A DNA stretch of 26,153 nt from DATBIO01 sp036556965. Lineage in GTDB: Bacteria > Acidobacteriota > Vicinamibacteria > Fen-336. Under the pieces are notes generated by a model. The model searched no databases. It worked only from the letters and a program-made list of their open reading frames with translations, and was not told the DNA's origin. A program made the translations under genes and the position numbers. Below are positions 14,231-20,262 of this stretch, piece after piece; position 1 is the first letter of the stretch, and each line of letters opens with the position of its first letter. The stretch covers positions 1 to 26,153 of the forward strand of contig DATBIO010000030.1 in assembly GCA_036556965.1 (NCBI GenBank), in the 5' to 3' direction.

Positions 14231-14584
14231 ATGGAACACAAGAAGATCAAGGGCTACCGGGAGAAGCTGATCGCCAAGAAGCAGGAGATCCTGGAACAGT
14301 TCAACAAGAACAAGACCTACGGCAAGGAGGCCGACGAGGAGGGCGCCCAGGACATCGCGGACAAGGCGGCCAACTCGTACACCAAGGAGTTCCTCTTCAG
14401 CCTCAGCAGCGCGGAGCGCGACCTCCTCCAGCTCGTGGACGACGCGCTCACGCGCCTGGAAGGCGACCGGTTCGGCGTCTGCGTGGTGTGCGACGACGAG
14501 ATGGACCGCAAGCGCCTGGAGGCGGTGCCCTGGGCCCAGCGGTGCATCTCGTGCCAGGAGAAGCAGGAGCAGGGCCTGCTGTGA
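14231..14584 (+). CDS. DksA/TraR-family zinc-finger transcription regulator
   Basis: A 117-residue DksA-like protein, which would enter the RNA polymerase secondary channel and alter promoter kinetics, often with ppGpp. The N-terminal coiled coil is rich in Lys and Glu. The tip carries DIADKA (41-46), matching the DxxDxA motif needed for DksA activity. The four-cysteine zinc finger is C84/C87 and C105/C108 (CVVCDDE, RCISCQEKQE). It is shorter than E. coli DksA (151). A 57-base gap separates it from the regulator gene upstream. No strong Shine-Dalgarno is close to ATG 14231. The stop overlaps the comF start (GTGA). Confidence 0.9.
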   Translation: MEHKKIKGYREKLIAKKQEILEQFNKNKTYGKEADEEGAQDIADKAANSYTKEFLFSLSSAERDLLQLVDDALTRLEGDRFGVCVVCDDEMDRKRLEAVPWAQRCISCQEKQEQGLL

Positions 14585-15393
14585 GCGCGGCCCCCGGGCC
14601 ACCTCCCGCCGTCGTCCCGCGGGCGCGGGCGCGGACCGCCCTCGCCGACCGCGTGGGCCGGGCCGCGCGGGCGGCCTCGGCGCGCGCGGCGGGGCTCCTG
14701 CAGCCCGTCCTGGCCCTGGTCTTCCCGTCCGCCTGCCGGGAATGCGACGAGCCCCTGGCGCACCCGAGCCGTGGTCCCTTCTGCGCGGCCTGCTGGGACG
14801 CCCGGCCGCGTCACCGCCAGCCGCTCTGCCGCTGTGGGCTGCCGGTGACCCCGGCCGCCGGGGGTGTCTGCGGGCGCTGTCGTCGCGGCATCAATCCCAT
14901 CGTCCGGGGCGCCAGCCTCGGCCCCTACGAAGGCGTGCTGCGCACCGCCGTGCACGAGCTCAAGTACCGGGGACGGCGGCGGCTGGCCCCGCGCCTGGCC
15001 CGGGCCCTGGCCGACGAGCCCGCGGTGCGCCCCCTCCTCGCGGAGGGCGCGCTCCTGGTGCCGGTGCCCCTTCACGCGCGCCGCCTGAGGGCGCGCGGCT
15101 TCAACCAGTCGGCGCTGCTCGCGCGCGGCCTCTCCGCGCGCACCGGCCTGCGGGTGGCCGAGGTGCTGCGTCGCCGCCGCGACACCACGCCGCAGACCGG
15201 GCTCAGCGCGGCGCGCCGGCGCGCCAACGTGCGGGCGGCCTTCGTCGTGCGCCGGCCGGCCTGGGTGCGCGGGCGAACCGTCATACTGGTGGACGACGTG
15301 CAGACGACCGGCGCCACCGCTCTTTCCTGCGCGCACGCCCTGCTGGGGGCGGGGGCGGCCGAGGTGCGCCTGGTGACGGTGGCGCGCGCGTGA
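14581..15393 (+). CDS. comF: ComF-family phosphoribosyltransferase-like competence protein
   Basis: A 270-residue ComF/GntX-type protein. After a basic 45-residue lead, it has a cysteine-rich N-terminal zinc region (C52/C55, C68/C71, C83/C85, C97/C100), with FPSACRECDEPL and GPFCAACW typical of the family. The phosphoribosyltransferase domain follows: LLVPVPLHARRLRARGFNQS (159-178) and the PRPP-binding loop VILVDDVQTTGAT (234-246). ComF proteins are needed for DNA uptake in transformation, and dprA in the same window fits this. Start GTG 14581 overlaps the dksA-like stop, and the stop overlaps a possible ATG of the next gene (TGATG). Confidence 0.93.
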   Translation: MSAAPGPPPAVVPRARARTALADRVGRAARAASARAAGLLQPVLALVFPSACRECDEPLAHPSRGPFCAACWDARPRHRQPLCRCGLPVTPAAGGVCGRCRRGINPIVRGASLGPYEGVLRTAVHELKYRGRRRLAPRLARALADEPAVRPLLAEGALLVPVPLHARRLRARGFNQSALLARGLSARTGLRVAEVLRRRRDTTPQTGLSAARRRANVRAAFVVRRPAWVRGRTVILVDDVQTTGATALSCAHALLGAGAAEVRLVTVARA

Positions 15394-15416
15394 TGGGCGA
15401 AGGTCAAGGAGGTCCC

Positions 15417-16232
15417 GTGTTCACGTGGCTGAGGGCCGTGGGTGTCCTGGCGGCGCTGGTCCTGGCCGGGCCGGCCCCGGTGCTGGCCTGGGGTCCGATC
15501 GTCCACCAGACCGTCACCGAGCGCGCGGTAGACACGCTCCCCAAGGGGCTCAAGCCCTTCTACAAGAACCACATGCTCGAGCTGCCGTCTCTCTCCCCGG
15601 ACGAAGAGGAAGCCGGCGAAGAGGGGCGCGAGCGGCGCTTCGCCATCGACCGCCTCGCGCCGTTTCCCTTCACCGAGGTTCCGCGCCGTGAGGCGGACTT
15701 CAAGGAGAAGTACGGCGCCGCGGGCGCCGAGATCGGCCGCCTGCCCTGGATGATCCAGGACACGTTCGCGCGCCTGGTGGAGGCCTTCCGCTCCGGGGAC
15801 AAGACGCGCATCCTCGCGGAATCCGACACCCTGGCCGCCCTGGTCACCGACCTGCGCAACCCTCTCGCCCTCACGGACAACTCCGACGGGCAGAAGTCGG
15901 GCCAGCACGGCCTGTGGGTGCGCGTGGCCGCACGCCTGCCCGGGGGGATGGGCAAGGCCCTCAGCCTGAATCCCGACGCGGCCCATCTGCTCGAGGACCC
16001 GGCCGGCCACGTGTTCGGGGTGATCAACGCGACCTACGTCTGGGTGGACAACATCCTCTACCAGGAGGAGCTGGCCAAGCGCGGCACGGGCGGCTACGGC
16101 GAGATCTACTACGAGGCGCTGGCGGAGCGCGCAGGGCCCATCCTCCGGCAGCACCTGAGCGCCGCGGCGGGGGACGTGGGGAGCTTCTGGTACACCGCCT
16201 GGACGCAGGCCGGCCGGCCCGAGCTGAAGTGA
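15417..16232 (+). CDS. Secreted S1/P1-nuclease or zinc-phospholipase-C-like protein with missing metal ligands
   Basis: A 271-residue exported protein. Residues 1-24 are a signal peptide ending PVLA, so the mature protein begins WGPIVH (W25, H30). A mature N-terminal Trp and a His five residues on are zinc ligands in S1/P1 nucleases and zinc phospholipases C. In the middle, LVTDLRNPLALTDNSDG and SGQHGLWVRV follow the pattern of the family's H-Y-V-x-D-x-H-Q-P-x-H stretch and its later G-x-H, but the histidines are replaced (Ala, Arg, Ala, Trp). It may be a pseudoenzyme or a binding protein. The start chosen is GTG 15417, four bases after GGAGG and placing the signal peptide at the N-terminus; ATG 15393, overlapping the comF stop, is the alternative. 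Last gene of this run. Confidence 0.65.
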   Translation: MFTWLRAVGVLAALVLAGPAPVLAWGPIVHQTVTERAVDTLPKGLKPFYKNHMLELPSLSPDEEEAGEEGRERRFAIDRLAPFPFTEVPRREADFKEKYGAAGAEIGRLPWMIQDTFARLVEAFRSGDKTRILAESDTLAALVTDLRNPLALTDNSDGQKSGQHGLWVRVAARLPGGMGKALSLNPDAAHLLEDPAGHVFGVINATYVWVDNILYQEELAKRGTGGYGEIYYEALAERAGPILRQHLSAAAGDVGSFWYTAWTQAGRPELK

Positions 16233-16248
16233 CGCGCGGGGTCGCGGT

Positions 16249-16278
16249 TTGACCCCTCGCGCCGCCGGCCACTAACAT
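16249..16278 (+). promoter_or_regulatory. Sigma-70 promoter of the ECF sigma-STAS gene group
   Basis: TTGACC (16249-16254), an 18-base spacer and TAACAT (16273-16278), starting 17 bases after the previous stop. The layout (TTGACC, 18-base spacer, TAAxxT) matches the rplU promoter. The start would be near 16285, giving a leader of about 27 bases to GTG 16312. Confidence 0.65.
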
Positions 16279-16311
16279 CGGTCCTTCGGGCCGCGCGAGG
16301 GCCCGCTGCGC

Positions 16312-16920
16312 GTGGACACCTCCCCTTCCGACGTCGACCTCATCGAGCGGTGCCTGAAAGAGGAAGGCGCGGCCTGGGACCAGATCGTCGCGCGCTACCG
16401 CCGCAAGGTCTTCCACATCGCCTACAAGTTCACGGCCCGCCACGACGAAGCCGAGGACCTGACCCAGGAGATCCTGCTCAAGATCTTCCGCAGCCTCGAC
16501 AAGTTCAAGCGCGACGCCGACTTCTCCACCTGGCTCAGCTCGGTCGCCCGCAACTACTGCATCGACCACTACCGGGCCAGCAAGCGGGAGAAGGAGGTGC
16601 TGGTGGACGACCTGCTGGCCATGGACCTGGCCGCCGCGACCTCGGGCAACCCCCAGCGCATCCTGGAGGACCGAGATCGCAGGCAGTTCCTGCGCCGGGG
16701 CCTGGAGATGCTGCCGCCCAAGTTGCGGGAGGCCGTGGTCCTGCGCGACCTGCAGGGGCTCAGCTATCAGGAGATGGCGGAGCGCCTGCGGCTTCCCGAG
16801 GGCACCGTGAAGAGCCGCATCAACCGCGGCCGGGAGGAGCTGTCGCGCCTGCTGCTGCGGGCACAGCAGCCGCCGCGCCGGATGCGGGGGGCGCCGGCGC
16901 GCCTGCCCGCAAGGAGGTGA
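16312..16920 (+). CDS. ECF-family RNA polymerase sigma factor
   Basis: A 202-residue sigma-70 ECF factor. Region 2 covers about residues 23-92 (AYKFTARHDEAEDLTQEILL, FSTWLSSVARNYCIDHYR) and region 4 about 126-180 (LREAVVLRDLQGLSYQEMAE, LPEGTVKSRINRGREEL). The proline/arginine-rich tail (about 183-202) carries no recognised domain. Start GTG 16312 places the first helix as in other ECF factors. It is followed 8 bases later by a STAS protein, and no anti-sigma factor with a membrane span or zinc motif is visible next to it, so control may run through the STAS protein or a distant partner. A perfect anti-16S match, AAGGAGGTGA (16911-16920), overlaps its stop and serves the next gene. Confidence 0.93.
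   Translation: MDTSPSDVDLIERCLKEEGAAWDQIVARYRRKVFHIAYKFTARHDEAEDLTQEILLKIFRSLDKFKRDADFSTWLSSVARNYCIDHYRASKREKEVLVDDLLAMDLAAATSGNPQRILEDRDRRQFLRRGLEMLPPKLREAVVLRDLQGLSYQEMAERLRLPEGTVKSRINRGREELSRLLLRAQQPPRRMRGAPARLPARR
16911..16920 (+). promoter_or_regulatory. Ten-base perfect Shine-Dalgarno for the STAS gene
   Basis: AAGGAGGTGA is fully complementary to the conserved 3' end of 16S rRNA (TCACCTCCTT as DNA). It includes the TGA stop of the sigma factor gene and lies 8 bases before ATG 16929. Most genes in the window have weak or no Shine-Dalgarno, so this one suggests strong, sigma-coupled synthesis of the STAS protein. Confidence 0.7.
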
Positions 16921-16928
16921 GAGGGACG

Positions 16929-17306
16929 ATGCAACTAGCGCTCGAGCACAGCGGTGACGTACGCATCCTGCGCGTCAAGGAGGCCAAGCTCACCTATCCC
17001 ACCCTGTCCGCGTTCTTCGCCGAGGTCCGCCAGCTCGTCGAGGCGGGGACCCGGAAGCTGGTCATCGACCTGGGGGCGGTGGGCTACATCGACAGCGCGT
17101 CCATCGGCTGCCTCATGGACATCCGGCGGCTCCTGCAGGAGAAGGGGGGGGCGCTCCGCCTCGCCGCCCTGCAGCCGCGCGTGGAGACCATGCTGTCCAT
17201 GACCGGGGTCAACAAGATCATCGACATCCATCGCGCGGAGGAGGCGGCGGTGGCCGCCTTCGCGGGGGCCGCGGCCGGCCCCGAAACGGGCAAGGGCGAT
17301 GCATAG
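16929..17306 (+). CDS. STAS-domain protein, anti-sigma factor antagonist type
   Basis: A 125-residue single STAS domain like SpoIIAA/RsbV. The strand-helix pattern begins LALEHSGDVRILRVKE; TRKLVIDLGAVGYIDSASIG (41-60) contains the site phosphorylated in the family, here D55-S56-A57-S58, with S56 at the phospho-serine position. The C-terminus, after IIDIHRAEEAAVAAF, is an Ala/Gly-rich tail. Family members bind a kinase/anti-sigma factor when unphosphorylated and free the sigma factor. No such kinase is encoded beside it, which is odd. It lies behind the sigma gene and overlaps the next gene by 8 bases. Confidence 0.9.
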   Translation: MQLALEHSGDVRILRVKEAKLTYPTLSAFFAEVRQLVEAGTRKLVIDLGAVGYIDSASIGCLMDIRRLLQEKGGALRLAALQPRVETMLSMTGVNKIIDIHRAEEAAVAAFAGAAAGPETGKGDA

Positions 17307-17607
17307 CGTCCGTCTCTCCACCGGCCTGGAGCTGAACCTGGACGGCGACGTGCTGGCCGTCCTGGAGGCCCTCTACCGCGAGGTTACGCTGAAGCAGGCC
17401 CTGCAGGTCTCCTTCGAGGACGTGATGAAGGAGATCCGCTCCCTGGTCGAGCAGATGCCGGAGGAGGAGCGCAAGCGCTACCTGGTGGAGAGCCTCTTCC
17501 TCAACTCCGTGACCTACGAGAACGAGATGCTCGACGCCTACATGCGCCGCATCACCGCGGCCGCGCCGCGCAAGCCGAAGGGCAAGCAGCCCGGCGACGC
17601 CGTCTGA
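17299..17607 (+). CDS. Small helical protein of unknown function in the sigma-STAS operon
   Basis: A 102-residue protein that I do not recognise. It starts at ATG 17299, overlapping the STAS stop by 8 bases in another frame, which argues for a real, translationally coupled gene. The N-terminus (SVRLSTGLELNLDGDVLAVL) could form a short beta-hairpin. Residues about 20-90 look mainly helical and charged (FEDVMKEIRSLVEQMPEEER, YENEMLDAYMRRI), and the tail is basic and Pro/Gly-rich. No signal peptide, membrane span or metal motif is visible. Position suggests a partner or regulator of the sigma/STAS pair, but that is inference from context only. Confidence 0.75.
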   Translation: MHSVRLSTGLELNLDGDVLAVLEALYREVTLKQALQVSFEDVMKEIRSLVEQMPEEERKRYLVESLFLNSVTYENEMLDAYMRRITAAAPRKPKGKQPGDAV

Positions 17608-17615
17608 GCCCGCGC

Positions 17616-18017
17616 GTGCGACGCGTCGCCCTGGCCGCCCTCCTGGCGCTGCCCCTGCCCGCCTGCGCCCCCGCCCCACAGCCGCCGCCGAAGGCCCCCT
17701 CCATCACCGTGGAGCCCGCGCGCTTCGACTTCGGCCGCGTGCTGGTCCGCCGCGTCGTGCACAAGGACTTCACGGTGCGCAACCATGGCGGGGCCGACCT
17801 CGTGATCGAGGACGTCTCCACGACCTGCGGCTGCGCGGCCGCCCTCCCCGACCGGACGGTGGTGGCGCCCGGGACCGCCACGCCCCTGCGCGTGAGCCTG
17901 GACACCGAGGCGTCCCCGGGCCGGGTGACGCGCCGTGTCCGGCTGCGCTCCAACGATCCCCGGCGCCCGGAGGTGGAGCTGGTGCTCGAGGCCACCGTGG
18001 TGGCCGCGGAGTCCTGA
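17616..18017 (+). CDS. DUF1573-domain lipoprotein
   Basis: A 133-residue exported protein. Residues 1-16 are a short signal ending LPLPAC, a lipobox with Cys-17 as lipid site. A Pro-rich linker is followed by one immunoglobulin-like DUF1573 domain (about 29-131): ARFDFGRV, FTVRNHGGADLVIEDV, STTCGCAAALPD with the C-G-C typical of the family, then VRLRSNDPRRPEVELVL. The function of DUF1573 proteins is not established; they are common in the envelopes of Bacteroidetes, Planctomycetes and Acidobacteria. Start GTG 17616, 8 bases after the preceding stop. It ends 4 bases before the convergent lpxC stop; no terminator hairpin is visible between them. Confidence 0.85.
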   Translation: MRRVALAALLALPLPACAPAPQPPPKAPSITVEPARFDFGRVLVRRVVHKDFTVRNHGGADLVIEDVSTTCGCAAALPDRTVVAPGTATPLRVSLDTEASPGRVTRRVRLRSNDPRRPEVELVLEATVVAAES

Positions 18018-18021
18018 CCGG

Positions 18022-18927
18022 CTAGGCCTCCGCCAGCCCCGGGTTGGGAGCGCCCGGCCCCAGGTCGAGGGAGGGCATGGCGGGATGGGCGGCCAGCGTC
18101 CAGGCCTCCGGTGTCTGCATCAGCTTGAGGGCGAGGGCGGTGTGCAGCGCGTGGCCCGCCTTCACCGCCTCCACGTGCCCGAGGAGCGGGTGGCCGAGCA
18201 GGCTCAGGTCGCCAATGGCGTCGAGCATCTTGTGGCGCACGAACTCGTCGGGGAAGCGCAGCTTGTTGTTGAGCACGCCGCTCTCCCCGATGACCACCGC
18301 GTTGTCCAGGCTCCCCCCCAGGGCCAGCCCGTTCTGCCGCAGCGTCTCCACCTCGCGCAGGAAGCCGAAGGTGCGGGCGGGCGCGATCTCGTCGACGTAG
18401 GTCTCCGTGCTCACGCGCAACGACAGGTGCTGCCGGCGCAGGAGGGGATGGTCGAAGCCGATGGTACAGCTCAGGCGCAGGTGGTCGCTGGGACTGACGC
18501 GCATGCTCTTGCCGCCCCGGACGACCTCGATGGGCTGGAGCACCTTGAGGTAGCGGCGCGCCACGGGCAGGGGGCGGGTCTCCGCCTCGTGGATGAGGAT
18601 GACGAAGGGCGCCGCGCTGCCGTCCAGCACCGGCACCTCCGGCCCGTTGACCTCGACCAGCGCGTCGTCCACGCCCAGCGCGTACAGCGCGGACAGCAGG
18701 TGCTCGACCGTCTCCACGGACACCCCGCCACGGCTCAGCGTGGTGGCGTGGTCGAGACGCGCCAGGTGCTCGAGGGTGGCGGGGATCTCGACCCCGACGT
18801 CGGTCCGGCAGAAGCGGATGCCGTGGCCGGCGGGCGCCGGCTTGAGCTCGAGGCGGACAGGGCGCCCGGAATGGAGTCCGATCCCGGTGCAGCCGACCGC
18901 GCGCTTCAACGTCCGGCGATAGGCCAT
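18022..18927 (-). CDS. lpxC: UDP-3-O-acyl-N-acetylglucosamine deacetylase LpxC
   Basis: A 301-residue LpxC, the zinc amidase that commits UDP-GlcNAc derivatives to lipid A. The zinc ligands are visible: H76 in VETVEHLLSAL (with catalytic E75), H232 and D236 in FVRHKMLDAIGDL, and the catalytic H259 in VEAVKAGHALH. Other hallmarks are KRAVGCTGIGLHSG at the N-terminus and PARTFGFLREVETL. Its presence shows that the organism makes LPS. It is transcribed alone, convergent with the DUF1573 gene, from an upstream region (18928-19000) holding an inverted repeat and a sigma-54-like element. Confidence 0.97.
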   Translation of the reverse strand: MAYRRTLKRAVGCTGIGLHSGRPVRLELKPAPAGHGIRFCRTDVGVEIPATLEHLARLDHATTLSRGGVSVETVEHLLSALYALGVDDALVEVNGPEVPVLDGSAAPFVILIHEAETRPLPVARRYLKVLQPIEVVRGGKSMRVSPSDHLRLSCTIGFDHPLLRRQHLSLRVSTETYVDEIAPARTFGFLREVETLRQNGLALGGSLDNAVVIGESGVLNNKLRFPDEFVRHKMLDAIGDLSLLGHPLLGHVEAVKAGHALHTALALKLMQTPEAWTLAAHPAMPSLDLGPGAPNPGLAEA

Positions 18928-18944
18928 AGGTCCGGTCGCCCGCG

Positions 18945-18960
18945 TGCAATCGATGTTCCA
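18945..18960 (-). promoter_or_regulatory. Possible sigma-54 promoter of lpxC
   Basis: The minus strand reads TGGAACATCGATTGCA: TTGCA is a perfect -12 element, and the -24 element TGGAAC differs from TGGCAC at one base, with GG-N10-GC spacing intact. The predicted start, near 18934, leaves a leader of only about 7 bases before ATG 18927, which is unusual. No good sigma-70 promoter was found in this gap (TTGAAA at 18983-18978 lacks a convincing -10). A chance match is quite possible. Confidence 0.3.
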
Positions 18961-18965
18961 CTGAC

Positions 18966-18986
18966 CATTGACGTGCTATTTCAATG
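18966..18986. promoter_or_regulatory. Inverted repeat upstream of lpxC, candidate operator
   Basis: CATTGA (18966-18971) and TCAATG (18981-18986) form six-base arms with a 9-base spacer in a locally AT-richer stretch. It is centred about 42 bp upstream of the start predicted from the sigma-54-like element. It could bind a regulator of lipid A synthesis; only the symmetry is seen. Confidence 0.35.
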
Positions 18987-19036
18987 ACTTACCGGCGCGC
19001 CGGTCGCCGCCTTTGGTCGCGGCGCCACAGTCCGAC

Positions 19037-19051
19037 GGCCACGCCGTGGCC
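19037..19051 (-). terminator. Short hairpin after the kynureninase-like gene
   Basis: GGCCAC and GTGGCC form a 6-bp stem around GCC (a 7-bp palindrome about one base if fully extended), 24 bases downstream of the stop at 19075 on the minus strand. No T-tract follows. It may end the uvrA-kynureninase-like message. The rest of 18987-19074 shows nothing I can name. Confidence 0.3.
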
Positions 19052-19074
19052 TGAACACCACAGCGCCACGCCCC

Positions 19075-20262
19075 TCAGAAGGCGGGAGCCCCGGCGCGCT
19101 CGTACGGCCGGTAGGCACCCGAGTCGAGTATCTCCCGGATCTCCGCGACCACGCGCTCGACCTCGTCGTCGCGCGTGTAGAAGTGCGGAGAGACACGGAT
19201 GCCGGCTCCGGGCCGGAAGTCGACCAGGATCTCGCGGCGCAGCAGCTCGCGCGTGACCGCTTCTCCGTGGGGCACCTCGAGCACCACCATGCCCCCGCGC
19301 TCCTCCGCCCGCGCCGGCGCGCGGGGCACGAGCCCGGCCTCCCGCGCCCCGTCGATCAGGGCCTGCACCTGGGCCATGGACTTCGCGCGGATGGCCTCCA
19401 CCCCCACCGCGCCCACCGCGGCGTACCCGGCGCGCGCCGCGAACAGCGCGGGCACGGCGGGGGTCCCGTGCAGGAAGCGCGAGGCGTCCTCCGTGTAGTC
19501 GACGGGCCCCGCCTCGAAGGCGAAGGGCCGCTTGTGCGCCATCCACCCCGTCACGCGCGGCCGCAGGCGGCCGTGCAGGCGCGGGGCGACGTAGAGATAG
19601 CCGGCTCCCGGGCCTCCGCACAGCCATTTCACGGAGCCGCCGGTGGCGAAGTCTACGTCCCAGGCCGTCACGTCCACGGGGACGGTCCCCGCCGACTGGT
19701 AGAGGTCGGCCAGCACGTAGGCCCCCACCTCGTGCGCGCGCCGGGTGATGGCGGCCACGTCCTGCACCGCCCCGCTCTTGAAGATCACGTGCGAGAGCGG
19801 CACCAGGAGGGTCTCCTCGTCGATGGCCTCGAGGAAGCGCTCCGTGGACACGGTGACCCCGTCGTCGCTGGGGACGGTGACCACGCGCGCTCCCAGCGCC
19901 GCGTGCGCCTCGTGCACGTACATGACGGAGGGGAAGTTGAGCTCCTCGTAGACCACCTTGTTGCGCGGGCCGCCGAGGTCGAAGCAGGAGAGCACCACGG
20001 CCTGGCACACGGAGACGTTCTGGTGCATCACCACGGAGCCCGCGGGCGCGCCGATGAGGCGGCCCACCTCGTCGCCCACCGTCCGGGGCATGTCCCACCA
20101 TCCCTCCGCCCACGCGCGCACGCCGCGCGTGGCCCACTGCGCGGCGTACTCCTCGAGGGCGCGGGCGGCCCCGCGCGGCATGGCGCCGAGGGAATGGCTG
20201 ACCAGGTAGGCGGTCCGCTCCAGGATGGGGAACTCCGCGCGCCAGCGGGCGACGTCGATCAC
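19075..20262 (-). CDS. Kynureninase-like PLP-dependent enzyme (class V aminotransferase fold)
   Basis: A 395-residue fold-type I PLP enzyme. The N-terminus TAYLVSHSLGAMPRGA recalls the N-S-L-G motif of kynureninases. The PLP-binding lysine is K212 in GGSVKWLCGGPGAGYLYV, where K-W/Y-L-x-G-G-P-G is typical of kynureninase, and D186 (ADLYQSAG) would contact the pyridine nitrogen. R356 in GIRVSPHFYT should bind substrate carboxylate. Kynureninase cleaves kynurenine to anthranilate and alanine, but no other tryptophan-catabolic gene is here, so cysteine-desulfurase-like or other lyase activity cannot be excluded. The start is GTG 20262, overlapping the uvrA stop (GTGA), so it is translated after uvrA; a functional link to repair is unexplained. 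Confidence 0.8.
   Translation of the reverse strand: MIDVARWRAEFPILERTAYLVSHSLGAMPRGAARALEEYAAQWATRGVRAWAEGWWDMPRTVGDEVGRLIGAPAGSVVMHQNVSVCQAVVLSCFDLGGPRNKVVYEELNFPSVMYVHEAHAALGARVVTVPSDDGVTVSTERFLEAIDEETLLVPLSHVIFKSGAVQDVAAITRRAHEVGAYVLADLYQSAGTVPVDVTAWDVDFATGGSVKWLCGGPGAGYLYVAPRLHGRLRPRVTGWMAHKRPFAFEAGPVDYTEDASRFLHGTPAVPALFAARAGYAAVGAVGVEAIRAKSMAQVQALIDGAREAGLVPRAPARAEERGGMVVLEVPHGEAVTRELLRREILVDFRPGAGIRVSPHFYTRDDEVERVVAEIREILDSGAYRPYERAGAPAF

Noticed and set aside
15393..15416. ATG 15393 as the start of the S1/P1-like protein
   Set aside because: It would put eight residues ahead of the signal peptide, and the strong AAGGAGGT (15406-15413) would lie inside the gene. GTG 15417 fits better, though the TGATG overlap keeps the alternative open.
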